This document shows, piece by piece, positions 19,228 through 29,353 of a stretch of 45,940 nucleotides of DNA. Both the position numbers and the translations under genes were made by a program. The notes under the pieces are model-generated. The model had not been told where the DNA came from and did not search any database. It saw nothing but the letters and a program-made list of their open reading frames with translations. Numbering within the stretch: the stretch's first letter is position 1; every line of letters starts with the position of its first letter. Source of the DNA: Porticoccaceae bacterium (GTDB lineage: Bacteria > Pseudomonadota > Gammaproteobacteria > Pseudomonadales > Porticoccaceae); NCBI GenBank assembly GCA_002731695.1, contig PCCK01000044.1, positions 1 through 45,940 on the forward strand. The letters are read 5' to 3'.

Positions 19228-21333
19228 ATGCAGGGAGCGATTGAGAAGCGAGGTTCGATTGGTGTTATCTGGATTGATAATCCACCGGTTAATGCTATTT
19301 CGTTTGCGGTGAGGATAGGATTGATAAATGCGATTCAGTCGGCTTCGTTGGACGATAGCATAGATGCGCTTGTGCTCGCGTGTCGGGGTAGGACTTTTAT
19401 GGCTGGGGCGGATATTTCAGAGTTTGCGTCAGGTGTCAAACCACCGCACCTCGGGGACGTGGTTGATAAGCTTGCCGCAAGCCCCAAAATTGTGGTCGCT
19501 GCCCTTTTTGGCACTACCTTTGGAGGAGGCCTTGAGGTAGCACTTGGGTGTAATTACCGTATTGCACTCGCCTCTGGAAAGGTCGGGCTCCCAGAGGTCA
19601 AACTTGGAATCATCCCGGGGGCGCAGGGCACACAAAGGTTACCGCGACTTACGGGCGCAGAGTTCGCTTTAAAACTTATTACATCGGGAAACCCCGTATC
19701 TACAGCCGAAGCTTTGGCAGCAGGCGCGATTGATCGGGTTGCAGAGGAAAATATTGTCGAGGCCGCAGTAGAGTTCGCGGAAGAGCTGGTGCTACGTAAA
19801 GCCCCTCTTAGAAAGAGTCATGAATTAGTTATTGATTCATCAAAGTTTGATGAGGTCTACTTCAATACGTTTCGCAACTCTATAGCGCGACGTACTCGCG
19901 GAATGGATGCGCCCGAGTGTTGTATACAGGCGGTAAAGGCGGCTGTTGAACTACCATTTCTTGACGGTGTCAATCGAGAGCGTGAGCTGAGCCGAAGTTG
20001 CATTCAGAATCCTCAGTCGAAAGCCTTGCAGCATGTATTTTTTGCGGAGCGTGCCGCGACTAAGGTACCTCTATTGAAAAAGGATGCCGAGCTTTCTCCC
20101 ATAAATCGAGTGGGTATTATTGGGGCCGGAACGATGGGAGGCGGTATCGCAATGAACTTTGCTAACGTCGGACTTCCGGTCACAATTTTGGAGTTGGAGC
20201 AAGGAGCATTAGATAAAGGTCTCGGAGTAATACGTAAAAATTATGAGGCAAGCGCGCACAAGGGGCGCATGAGCTTTGAAATGGTAGAACAGTGTATGAG
20301 TTTGATCGGGGGCACTACCAACTATGGGGATTTGACTGAGAGTGACCTTGTGATTGAAGCGGTATTCGAAAATCTGAGCGTAAAGCAGAAAGTTTTCTCT
20401 AAGCTAAATTCTATCGTTTCAAACGACGCTATTTTGGCGACAAATACCTCGTATCTTGATATAAACGAAATTGCGTCAGTTGTCACAAATCCGGGACGAG
20501 TGCTCGGAATGCATTTTTTCTCACCTGCCAATGTAATGCGTTTGTTAGAGATTGTTCGCGCTGAAAAAACAACTCCAAAAGTCCTAGCTACGGTCTTGAA
20601 ATTAGCGAAGATGATAAAAAAGGCGGGTGTCGTTGCAGGGGTTTGTTATGGCTTTATTGGTAACAGAATGTTGTCAGGATACGGCAGGGAGGCCCATAAA
20701 TTGGTCTTAGAGGGAGCAAAGATGGAACAGGTTGATCGTGTTCTCTTCAATTTCGGTATGCCTATGGGTGTTATTGCTATGGCCGATATGGCAGGTATAG
20801 ATATCGGATACCGTTTGCGGGAGCAGATGGATGAGAGCACCTACGACATTCCTTCTACGTATGTTGCTGACCGATTGGTAGAGATGGGCCGCTGCGGTCA
20901 GAAGTCGGGAGGCGGTTTTTATGATTACTCCCCGGGAAATAGAACTCCAATTCCCTCCGCAGTGAGTGAAAAATTGGTCTCAGAAGCGGCGGAAAAATTT
21001 GGTATACAGCAACGTGAAATTTATGATGATGAAATTGTAGAGCGGTGTTTTTATTCAATGTGTAATATAGGTTTCGAGCTTTTAGACGAGGGAATGGCGT
21101 TTCGTTCCGGTGACATAGACACGGTTTACATAAATGGATATGGATTTCCTGCTTGGCGAGGGGGACCCATGCATTGGGCTGAAAATAATGTTGGACTTGA
21201 TCGTATGCTCGATTCAATTCGTAATTTTGCTGATAAATATGGCGAACGCTGGTGGAAACCATCGCCGTTACTGGAGCGGTTAGTTGCAGAAAAAGCTAGT
21301 TTGCGAGACATACAAAATAAATTACAGCCTTGA
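19228..21333 (+). CDS. bifunctional enoyl-CoA hydratase / 3-hydroxyacyl-CoA dehydrogenase (FadB/FadJ/MFE-1-like)
   Basis: N-terminal crotonase domain (FGGGLEVALGCNYRIA, GIIPGAQGTQRLPRL) followed by 3HCDH domain (VGIIGAGTMGGGIAMNFANVGLPV, ILATNTSYLDINEIA, GMHFFSPANVMRLLEIV). Confidence 0.94.
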   Translation: MQGAIEKRGSIGVIWIDNPPVNAISFAVRIGLINAIQSASLDDSIDALVLACRGRTFMAGADISEFASGVKPPHLGDVVDKLAASPKIVVAALFGTTFGGGLEVALGCNYRIALASGKVGLPEVKLGIIPGAQGTQRLPRLTGAEFALKLITSGNPVSTAEALAAGAIDRVAEENIVEAAVEFAEELVLRKAPLRKSHELVIDSSKFDEVYFNTFRNSIARRTRGMDAPECCIQAVKAAVELPFLDGVNRERELSRSCIQNPQSKALQHVFFAERAATKVPLLKKDAELSPINRVGIIGAGTMGGGIAMNFANVGLPVTILELEQGALDKGLGVIRKNYEASAHKGRMSFEMVEQCMSLIGGTTNYGDLTESDLVIEAVFENLSVKQKVFSKLNSIVSNDAILATNTSYLDINEIASVVTNPGRVLGMHFFSPANVMRLLEIVRAEKTTPKVLATVLKLAKMIKKAGVVAGVCYGFIGNRMLSGYGREAHKLVLEGAKMEQVDRVLFNFGMPMGVIAMADMAGIDIGYRLREQMDESTYDIPSTYVADRLVEMGRCGQKSGGGFYDYSPGNRTPIPSAVSEKLVSEAAEKFGIQQREIYDDEIVERCFYSMCNIGFELLDEGMAFRSGDIDTVYINGYGFPAWRGGPMHWAENNVGLDRMLDSIRNFADKYGERWWKPSPLLERLVAEKASLRDIQNKLQP

Positions 21334-21354
21334 AATAACAAAAAAGGTTATCGG

Positions 21355-22512
21355 ATGTCTCTAGACCGTGAAACACTTTTTCAGCTTACTGCTACGGTTC
21401 GTCGTTTTGTCGAACAACGTTTGATACCCCTCGAGCCTCAAGTTGCCGAGGAAGACAAGATTCCCGAGTCTGTGTTGGATGAAATGCGCGAACTCGGACT
21501 TTTTGGTCTCACGATCCCTTGTGAGTACGGTGGTTTAGGACTAAACACCTACGACGAGTGTAAAGTTATAATGGAGATGGGTAGGACCTCGCCTGCTTTT
21601 AGGTCCATGATCGGAACAAACAACGGGATCGGTAGTCAGGGTATCGTTATACATGGTACTGAAGAGCAAAAGCGTCGCTTTCTTCCTTTGTTGGCCTCGG
21701 GAGAGGTGATTGGATCCTTTGCATTGACGGAGCCAGATTCAGGGTCTGATGCAGCCGCCTTGAGAACTAGGGCAGTAAAGGATGGTGATGACTATCTCCT
21801 AACCGGGACAAAGCGCTGGATTACGAATGCAAACATTGCTGGACTGTTCACAGTCTTTGCCCGCACAAATGCTGAAGAGGCCGGTTCAAAAGGCGTTAGC
21901 GCATTTTTGGTGGACGCTAAATCTGAGGGTATTTCATTGGGGTTACCGTATAAAAAGATGGGCCAACAGGGGACTCACGTTTGTGATGTGATTTTTGAGG
22001 GTTGCCGGGTCCCTCAGGAAAATATAATCGGCGGACCAGAGATGATTGACCTTGGTTTCAAGACCGCGATGAAGACACTTGATCGTGGTCGAATTCATAT
22101 TTCGGCGCTTTCGGTGGGCTGTGCACGAAGGCTGATAGAGCTTTCTGTAGCTTTCGCTAAGGATAGAAAGCAATTTGGCCGTCCTATATCTGACTTCCAG
22201 TTGCCGCAAGCGATTTTGGCCGAGAGCGAAACAGAATGTTATGCAGCTGAGTGTATGGTGTTGGACGCAGCCCAAAAACGGGATTTGGGAGATGATGTTA
22301 GGATGCTTGCGTCCTGTTGTAAGCTGTTTGCAACTGAGATGGTTGGCCGTGTTGCTGACCGCGCAGTGCAAATTCATGGGGGCGCTGGTTATATGGAAGA
22401 GTACGCGGTGGCTCGTTTTTATAGAGACGTGCGCTTATTGCGTATTTATGAGGGCACCAGTGAAATTCAAAAAACGATCATAGCCCGCGAGCTTGTTAAA
22501 CACACAATTTAA
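21355..22512 (+). CDS. acyl-CoA dehydrogenase
   Basis: SFALTEPDSGSDAAAL, RKQFGRPISDFQLPQA, LLRIYEGTSEIQKTIIAREL (catalytic Glu motif present). Confidence 0.94.
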   Translation: MSLDRETLFQLTATVRRFVEQRLIPLEPQVAEEDKIPESVLDEMRELGLFGLTIPCEYGGLGLNTYDECKVIMEMGRTSPAFRSMIGTNNGIGSQGIVIHGTEEQKRRFLPLLASGEVIGSFALTEPDSGSDAAALRTRAVKDGDDYLLTGTKRWITNANIAGLFTVFARTNAEEAGSKGVSAFLVDAKSEGISLGLPYKKMGQQGTHVCDVIFEGCRVPQENIIGGPEMIDLGFKTAMKTLDRGRIHISALSVGCARRLIELSVAFAKDRKQFGRPISDFQLPQAILAESETECYAAECMVLDAAQKRDLGDDVRMLASCCKLFATEMVGRVADRAVQIHGGAGYMEEYAVARFYRDVRLLRIYEGTSEIQKTIIARELVKHTI

Positions 22513-23648
22513 AAACCAGATAACTCCGAAACACGGTTTGTGTGGTAGCGTTGATCCCCAAACAAAAGTTGCGCAACTCGGGCGCGCTTTAAAAAGAAAC
22601 CAATATCGAATTCGTCTGTCATTCCTATCCCGCCATGCATCTGAACTGCCTCGTTCGTGGCTAGCGCGGCGACCTTACATGTTTTTGCTTTAGCTGAGCT
22701 CGCTAGTCTTGGCGTACTCAAATTAGGGTGATCAAGTGAACGGAGAGCTTTTAAAACAATTGACTTACACAACTCGATCTCTGACCATAAAGTTGCTGCA
22801 CGATGTTGTAATGCTTGAAAGCTACCAATGTTTACGCCAAATTGTTTTCTTTCTTTAAGGTAGCGCAGGGTTCGCCGAAAACTCTCAATTGAAATACCAA
22901 GAAGCTCAGCCGCTAGATGAGTGTTCGCGATATCTAAAATTGCAGATAAAACATTGCTTCCGTTACCTACACCGCCAAGTATTTGATGCTCTGAAAGATG
23001 CACATTTTCAAAAATTATTGTGGACGAATTGCGGCTATCTACCATCGGCACCTTGGTTACTTCTATCCCTTTAGATGCTGTTGGCACTATAAAGAGGGTT
23101 GTACTACCATTATTCACCTGATTATTAGAAATCTTAGCTGATACTATCAGGTTATCTGAAATATGACCGTCCACAACATAACGCTTTACCCCAGATAGTA
23201 TGTATTCACTTCCGTTCTTTTCCGCTTTACAATCCACTAACTCTGGGTTATGCCGTGGAGCCTCGTCTATGGCTAGAGCCAAGAAAAGTTCTCCAGCTGC
23301 AATCAAAGGAAGCAGATCTTTCTTTTGTTGCTCAGTACCAGAGTATTCAAGTACAGAGACCCCGAGTATGGATGATGCGAACAGAGGAGAACTGGCCAAA
23401 AAACTACCAGTTTGTTCACTGATCTGCCCCATTGCAACGTGTGAAAAACCAAGACCGCCGTAATCTTCGGAGACTAACACTGCGGGCCAGCCAAGATCGA
23501 CCATTTGATCCCAAAGTGCACTAGAGTACCCTCGTGAGGAAACACTGTCGCGGAGTTCTCTGTGCAAGCTCGGACCGGCATGAGTGTTTAAAAATTCTAT
23601 TGCTGAATCCTTAACCATGGACTCCTCTTGATTTAGTAATAGTTCCAT
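22509..23648 (-). CDS. acyl-CoA dehydrogenase family protein, catalytic-Glu motif absent
   Basis: DLGWPAVLVSEDYGGLGFSHVAMGQI, RKQFGVNIGSFQALQHRAATLW, QMHGGIGMTDEFDIGFFLKRARVAQLLFGDQRYH. Confidence 0.88.
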   Translation of the reverse strand: MELLLNQEESMVKDSAIEFLNTHAGPSLHRELRDSVSSRGYSSALWDQMVDLGWPAVLVSEDYGGLGFSHVAMGQISEQTGSFLASSPLFASSILGVSVLEYSGTEQQKKDLLPLIAAGELFLALAIDEAPRHNPELVDCKAEKNGSEYILSGVKRYVVDGHISDNLIVSAKISNNQVNNGSTTLFIVPTASKGIEVTKVPMVDSRNSSTIIFENVHLSEHQILGGVGNGSNVLSAILDIANTHLAAELLGISIESFRRTLRYLKERKQFGVNIGSFQALQHRAATLWSEIELCKSIVLKALRSLDHPNLSTPRLASSAKAKTCKVAALATNEAVQMHGGIGMTDEFDIGFFLKRARVAQLLFGDQRYHTNRVSELSGF

Positions 23649-23650
23649 CT

Positions 23651-24826
23651 CTACCCTAGTCCAAGTATTCTTTTGGAAATGATGTTTAGCTGGATCTCAG
23701 AGGTGCCCCCCTCGATGGAATTGCCTTTTGACCGCAGCCAAGGCCGTGCGATTGAATTTTCTCCCCAGCCGAGCGCTGCACCGCCATGAATACTCATTTC
23801 AAGTTCATGTCGACGTTTGTTTAGTTCAGTACCATAGTATTTAAGCATAGCTGATGTATTTCCGACTCCAAAGGACTCAATTTCTAAATTAACACGCTCC
23901 ATTGTAAGCTGATGGCATTCATAATCGATTTCCCATTCTGCTATTTCGGTTCGGAGACCTGAATCGGATAGCTGGCCGTCGCGCAAACCTATTGAATTTA
24001 TAGCCTCTTCGGATAGGGTGTGTCTCCTAGCCACATTTCCTATATCACCAATGTTCTGACGTTCATGAGTCAGGAGATACTTTGCTATGGTCCATCCTTT
24101 GTTAATTTCTCCAACAACCTGACTTTTTTCAACTTTGACGTTATCAAGATAAGTTTCACAGAATGGTGATGCGCCGGAAATGAGTTTTATTGGTCGGACT
24201 GTGACGCCGGCGCTCTCCATATCAAATAACACCAAACTAATTCCAGAGTGTTTTCCTGAATCGAAGTCGGTCCTTACCAAACAGAACATCCAGTCAGATT
24301 TGTCGGCACTAGACGTCCAAACTTTCTGGCCATTTACAACAAAGTAATCGCCAAAATCTTCTGCCCTAGTTTGCAGTCCTGCCAGATCAGACCCAGAATT
24401 TGGTTCACTGTAACCCTGACACCAACGAATTTCTCCACGGATCATCTTTGGCAGATGCTGCCGTTTGAGTTCCTCGGAGCCAAATTCAAGGATCGCTGGC
24501 CCTATCATCGACAGACCCATGCTGCTGAATATTGGGCTTCTAGCTTTGATAGCCGAGAGCTCTTCTTTGAGAACCTGTTCCTGTTCTTTTGCAAGACCGC
24601 CACCTCCATATTCACGTGGCCACGTGGGTGCGATCCAACCTTTCGAAATCATACTTTGAACCCAAGCTCTTTGATCATTACTAAAGTATGAGCTTCTGCG
24701 CCCCCCACAGTATTTTTCTTTCTCCTGGACCACAGGTGTCCGCATGCTCTGAGGGCAATGGTCCTCAAGCCACTCGCGAGTTTCGCGCCTAAAGTCATTA
24801 AGGTCTTGCACTGCTTGGCACCTCAT
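23651..24826 (-). CDS. acyl-CoA dehydrogenase (catalytic-type subunit)
   Basis: WIAPTWPREYGGGGL, CQGYSEPNSGSDLAGLQTRAEDFGDYFVVNGQKVWTSSA, GNSIEGGTSEIQLNIISKRILGLG. Confidence 0.93.
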   Translation of the reverse strand: MRCQAVQDLNDFRRETREWLEDHCPQSMRTPVVQEKEKYCGGRRSSYFSNDQRAWVQSMISKGWIAPTWPREYGGGGLAKEQEQVLKEELSAIKARSPIFSSMGLSMIGPAILEFGSEELKRQHLPKMIRGEIRWCQGYSEPNSGSDLAGLQTRAEDFGDYFVVNGQKVWTSSADKSDWMFCLVRTDFDSGKHSGISLVLFDMESAGVTVRPIKLISGASPFCETYLDNVKVEKSQVVGEINKGWTIAKYLLTHERQNIGDIGNVARRHTLSEEAINSIGLRDGQLSDSGLRTEIAEWEIDYECHQLTMERVNLEIESFGVGNTSAMLKYYGTELNKRRHELEMSIHGGAALGWGENSIARPWLRSKGNSIEGGTSEIQLNIISKRILGLG

Positions 24827-24953
24827 TATTTTGATCTTTGATTATACGATGTTTTCGGCTGTGAATATTTTTCTTAGGCCGTATCGACATTTGAATTGGA
24901 TATTATCCCCCAAAAAATAAATTTTCCAAACGAGTCATACCAATTTTTCAATG

Positions 24954-25706
24954 TTACCGCAAGCTATTGCTAAAACTCTTCAATTCATTGAGCACTTCAT
25001 CATCAACAAGCCGCGCTTGTCCGAGAATATCCGCAATATTGTCATTGGGAGGTTTTGTGATAACTAACCTGCCGCCATGGACACCTAGAAGTTCTCGTGT
25101 CTTTGTACTAAGTAGTGGTGCGCCAGAGAACCCTGGCCCAATAGCACAGTTATGTATTAGAAGAGATGGATCCTCAATATGGTATGAACGCATTATCCGA
25201 CAATCTTCAATTTTCCTAATCTTGCCTGCTTGCTTGTCGTAAGCAAGCATTGTTAAGGTAAGGTTTCTTCTGGAGTTTTTTAATGATTCATAGAATGTTC
25301 GTCGCAGTTTCAGAGTAGGCGCATAAAGTTTGCGACTAAGCGAAGCAAAAACCCAATCTCTTTTCATACTATTAAGTTCATCGCTATCTTGCAATAATTC
25401 CTTCGGCGTGGATGTTTTTGAGATGAGGTAATTTTGAAAACGCGCGTTAGAGGCTCTATATGAGCAATTTCTAAAGGCCGAGCGGGTTGTTAGATCAAAA
25501 AGTACATGTGCGGCAGTCATTATAACGGAGTGTTCTTTTCTTTTATGCTGCACATGCGACGCGGTGCCACGGATTGCTCCATCACAATATATTGTTCCTA
25601 CTGCTTCAAGTAAGGTATTTGTTTGATTTTGATTAGCCCATGTTGCGGTAGTATATATCATGACTACCACAGGTAGTGTTAATCGTCTGACCAGTTTATT
25701 TGTCAT
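24954..25706 (-). CDS. secreted trypsin-like serine protease
   Basis: N-terminal hydrophobic signal; SVIMTAAHVLFD (His), DWVFASLSR (Asp), GPGFSGAPLL (Ser). The ORF opens at 25721, but ATG at 25706 gives an ATGA overlap with the rsmE stop. Confidence 0.75.
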   Translation of the reverse strand: MTNKLVRRLTLPVVVMIYTTATWANQNQTNTLLEAVGTIYCDGAIRGTASHVQHKRKEHSVIMTAAHVLFDLTTRSAFRNCSYRASNARFQNYLISKTSTPKELLQDSDELNSMKRDWVFASLSRKLYAPTLKLRRTFYESLKNSRRNLTLTMLAYDKQAGKIRKIEDCRIMRSYHIEDPSLLIHNCAIGPGFSGAPLLSTKTRELLGVHGGRLVITKPPNDNIADILGQARLVDDEVLNELKSFSNSLR

Positions 25707-26440
25707 TTCATATCGCCCCACATTGACTGTAAGATACTGATTGCAGCAATGGGTGCGGTCTCCGCTCGCAGGATTCTCGGCCCGAGATTTATTTTATAAA
25801 AGTTAGCTGATTCGGTATTTTTAATTTCTTCTTCGTCCAAGCCGCCTTCGGGGCCCACTAAAAGCGAGACAGAGTTCCCAGTTTTCGTAAAAGTATTGAC
25901 AGTTTTTTGCGCTCTCGGGTCAAGAACGAACCTGACTTGCTCATTGAGACCGGTTATCCAGTCGTTTACTGTTTTGGGTTTAGCGAGTTTTGGGATACGG
26001 TTTCGCAGACTTTGTCGACACGCAGCTACTGCTATTTGCTGCCAATGGAACAGCTTTTTTTCGAGGCGCGCGGCAGAGAGTCTGACCTCAGAACGTCTTG
26101 CCAATAACGGAGTGATAGTGTTAACTCCAAGTTCAGTTGTTTTTTGAACCATAAAATCCATACTCTCTCCACGAGAGATTCCGATTCCGAGATGTATTCT
26201 TAGGTCAGACTCTCGCTCGATAGGATTAAAATATCTCACTTCGACCCGTACGAATTTTTTTTTCACCTCAATTATCTTGCATAGATACTCTCCTCCAAGG
26301 CCGGTGAATATGGCTACATTATCGCCGATGGAAAGACGCAAGACGGTGCTGAGGTAATGCGCATTACTCTTGGTGACATTGAACTCCAGCCCTTCTCCAA
26401 CTAGGTCCGGCTCAAAAATGCGGGGAGTACGCATAGGCAT
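25703..26440 (-). CDS. rsmE: 16S rRNA (uracil(1498)-N(3))-methyltransferase RsmE
   Basis: MDFMVQKTTELGVNTITPLLARRSEV, SLLVGPEGGLDEEEI, LGPRILRAETAPIAAIS. Confidence 0.95.
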   Translation of the reverse strand: MPMRTPRIFEPDLVGEGLEFNVTKSNAHYLSTVLRLSIGDNVAIFTGLGGEYLCKIIEVKKKFVRVEVRYFNPIERESDLRIHLGIGISRGESMDFMVQKTTELGVNTITPLLARRSEVRLSAARLEKKLFHWQQIAVAACRQSLRNRIPKLAKPKTVNDWITGLNEQVRFVLDPRAQKTVNTFTKTGNSVSLLVGPEGGLDEEEIKNTESANFYKINLGPRILRAETAPIAAISILQSMWGDMK

Positions 26441-26587
26441 TTTGCAGTATTATCCTCCCCTAATATTCTGTCATGTTGGGGGGAACCCGTGTGAAGGACC
26501 TCTGAAGAGCGAGGAAAGCGATCTACTTTCGATTTCCTCTAACGATTGACTCGAAATAAAAATCAATAATAGATGTCACCGCTTAAG

Positions 26588-27982
26588 TCAGTACTTGTAG
26601 GAGTCTGCCTTGAAGGGACCATCAACCGGAACCTTTATATAATCAGCTTGTGTCTGCGTAAGCTTTGTCATTACGCCACCAAAGCCCTGCACCATATATG
26701 CAGCGACCTCCTCATCAAGCCGCTTGGGTAATACCTCAACCTTTAACATGGCGGACTTGACTTCGGGATTTTGCTCTGCATAACGTTTACTGTAAAGCTC
26801 CATTTGAGCGAGTACTTGATTGGCAAATGACCCATCCATTATCCTACTAGGGTGCCCCGTTGCGTTCCCTAGGTTTACGAGACGACCTTCGGCCAAAAGT
26901 ATTAGATGGTCTCTTGCATCACCGCTTCTAAATACTTTGTGAACCTGCGGTTTAATTTCTTCCCACTTCCAATTATCGCGCATGTACTCAGTATCAATTT
27001 CATTATCAAAATGGCCAATATTACAGACAACGCAGCCGGGTTTGAGCGCGTCTAGTATTTCGCGATTACAAACGTTGAAGTTTCCGGTGCTGGTGACTAA
27101 AAGATCTGTCTGCTCTAGTAGGATAGAATTTGGACCCTTATTGGTGTCGCCTTCGTTGTATGTAGAAACTACCTCGAAGCCATCCATGCATGCTTGCATC
27201 GCGCAAATAGGATCTATCTCGGTTATTTTCACAATCATGCCCTCTTGGCGAAGTGACTGAGCTGATCCCTTCCCGACATCCCCATATCCAACAACTACTG
27301 CCTTTTTGCCCGCAAGTAGATGGTCGGTGGCTCGCTTTATTGCGTCATTTAAACTGTGTCTACAACCATATTTGTTATCATTTTTTGATTTCGTTATAGA
27401 ATCATTCACATTTATGGCAGGTATTTTGAGTCGTCCACGTTCTAGCATTTCATGCAGCCTAAGCACTCCGGTTGTCGTTTCTTCTGTGATTCCATGGCAA
27501 CCATCGAGAACGGAAGTGTACTTCTCGTGAAGAAGAGCTGTCAGATCACCTCCATCGTCAAGGACCATGTTCGCGTTCCAAGGGCTGCCATCTTTGAGAA
27601 TCTGTTGCTCCAAGCACCAATTATACTCGTCTTCTGTCTCTCCCTTCCATGCAAAAACTGGCGTCCCATTCGCTGCGACTGCCGCCGCTGCATGATCTTG
27701 CGTCGAAAAAATATTACATGAAGTCCATCGTACAATCGCACCAAGAGCTTCAAGAGTTTCAATAAGCACTGCAGTTTGAATCGTCATGTGTATACAACCC
27801 AAGATTCGAGCTCCCTCAAGAGGCTTAGTTTTTGAATATTTCTTTCTTAGCGCCATCAATGCTGGCATCTCTGATTCCGCTATCGTGATCTCACGACGAC
27901 CGTAGTCTGCTAGGGATATATCAGCCACCCGATAATCTTGGACGGAGTTTTTTCTATGTAAAGCTTGTACGCTGGCGGCCAT
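26588..27982 (-). CDS. ahcY: adenosylhomocysteinase
   Basis: [50 protein letters not shown], terminal KADSYKY. Confidence 0.98.
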   Translation of the reverse strand: MAASVQALHRKNSVQDYRVADISLADYGRREITIAESEMPALMALRKKYSKTKPLEGARILGCIHMTIQTAVLIETLEALGAIVRWTSCNIFSTQDHAAAAVAANGTPVFAWKGETEDEYNWCLEQQILKDGSPWNANMVLDDGGDLTALLHEKYTSVLDGCHGITEETTTGVLRLHEMLERGRLKIPAINVNDSITKSKNDNKYGCRHSLNDAIKRATDHLLAGKKAVVVGYGDVGKGSAQSLRQEGMIVKITEIDPICAMQACMDGFEVVSTYNEGDTNKGPNSILLEQTDLLVTSTGNFNVCNREILDALKPGCVVCNIGHFDNEIDTEYMRDNWKWEEIKPQVHKVFRSGDARDHLILLAEGRLVNLGNATGHPSRIMDGSFANQVLAQMELYSKRYAEQNPEVKSAMLKVEVLPKRLDEEVAAYMVQGFGGVMTKLTQTQADYIKVPVDGPFKADSYKY

Positions 27983-28047
27983 GGCTTTTCCTCTAATATA
28001 ATTACGGTCGATTGTAGGAGTACGCGATTAACGATTCAACAGATGTA

Positions 28048-29202
28048 TCAAAGAGCTTTTTTTAGAGCGTTAACGCGGTCTAATTTCTCCCAAGTGAAGG
28101 TATTGTCTGTGCGTCCAAAGTGCCCATAAGTTGCTGTTGGGCGGTATATGGGCTTTCGCAGATCGAGCATGGCAATCAAACCGCTAGGACGTAAGTCGAA
28201 ATTTTCATTAACAAGCGTTACGATTTCGTGCTCGGGAAGCTTTCCGCTGCCAAAGGTATCTAAACTTATCGAGGTCGGTTCGGACACACCAATGGCATAA
28301 GAGATTTGGATTTCACACCGATCAGCAAGTCCAGCCGCAACAATGTTTTTTGCCACATACCTTCCAGCATAGGCAGCTGATCGGTCTACCTTAGTAGGAT
28401 CCTTCCCAGAAAATGCTCCTCCGCCATGATGTGCCATGCCACCATATGTATCTACAATAATCTTTCTCCCAGTTACCCCACAGTCGCCCATCGGACCGCC
28501 TATAACAAATTTACCAGTCGGGTTTATATGGTATTTTGTTTCTTTGTGGAGCCAAATTTCTGGCAAAACATCCGAGATGATCTCCTCAAGAACCGCCTCG
28601 CGCAGTTCACCTAATGAGATGGACTCTGAATGTTGAGTGGACAGGACAACTGCGTCTATTGCAACGGGAACTCCCTCTTCATATCGTAATGTCACCTGGC
28701 TCTTGGCATCTGGTCTTAGCCATGGCAGGGTGCCATCCTTTCTGAGTTCAGCTTGTCTCTCAACTAATCGATGTGCGAAGTAGATTGGGGCAGGCATTAG
28801 CACTTCAGTTTCGTTACTCGCGTAACCAAACATCATCCCTTGGTCTCCAGCTCCGATGTCTTTGCTCTCGCTCGCATCCACTCCGAGTGCAATGTCGCTC
28901 GATTGTTTACCTATAGCACTTAAAACAGCACAGGAGTTTCCGTCGAATCCCTTGCTCGAGCTGTCATACCCGATATCCGTAATTACACCTCGGACGATAC
29001 TTTCAAGGTCAACATAAGTGTCGGTGCGAACTTCACCGGCAATGATGGCCATACCTGTTTTCACCATTGTTTCAACGGCGACTCTTGCATGAGGATCATC
29101 ATTAAGAATTGCGTCCAACACTGCGTCAGAAATTTGATCCGCCATTTTGTCTGGGTGCCCCTCCGACACAGACTCAGATGTGAATATACTATTGCTTGAC
29201 AT
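28048..29202 (-). CDS. metK: S-adenosylmethionine synthetase
   Basis: [59 protein letters not shown]. Confidence 0.98.
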   Translation of the reverse strand: MSSNSIFTSESVSEGHPDKMADQISDAVLDAILNDDPHARVAVETMVKTGMAIIAGEVRTDTYVDLESIVRGVITDIGYDSSSKGFDGNSCAVLSAIGKQSSDIALGVDASESKDIGAGDQGMMFGYASNETEVLMPAPIYFAHRLVERQAELRKDGTLPWLRPDAKSQVTLRYEEGVPVAIDAVVLSTQHSESISLGELREAVLEEIISDVLPEIWLHKETKYHINPTGKFVIGGPMGDCGVTGRKIIVDTYGGMAHHGGGAFSGKDPTKVDRSAAYAGRYVAKNIVAAGLADRCEIQISYAIGVSEPTSISLDTFGSGKLPEHEIVTLVNENFDLRPSGLIAMLDLRKPIYRPTATYGHFGRTDNTFTWEKLDRVNALKKAL

Positions 29203-29240
29203 AAACGTTCCTCATTCGGCCCAGCATTATGTCTTTTAAC

Positions 29241-29252
29241 GACAAGCTTGTC
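29241..29252. promoter_or_regulatory. 12-bp perfect palindrome in the divergent metK/tkt intergenic region
   Basis: GACAAGCTTGTC within the 151-bp divergent spacer. Confidence 0.3.
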
Positions 29253-29353
29253 ACTAAAGCTTTAACTTCTGATGTAAATCGAATATTGGTTTACTGGAAC
29301 TCCGCTGTGCGCGACAATATGAATCAACTTTTTAAGAATGCGGAGACAAATCT

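Noticed and set aside
20855-21262. 135-aa minus-strand ORF
   Set aside because: Lies wholly antisense inside the FadB-like CDS; no recognisable family.
21943-22377. 144-aa minus-strand ORF
   Set aside because: Antisense to a clear acyl-CoA dehydrogenase; amino-acid composition looks like a shadow frame.
26441-26587. SAH/SAM riboswitch near ahcY or metK
   Set aside because: The spacer is downstream rather than upstream of ahcY, and I could not match the conserved cores in this spacer, the metK leader or the metK-ahcY spacer.
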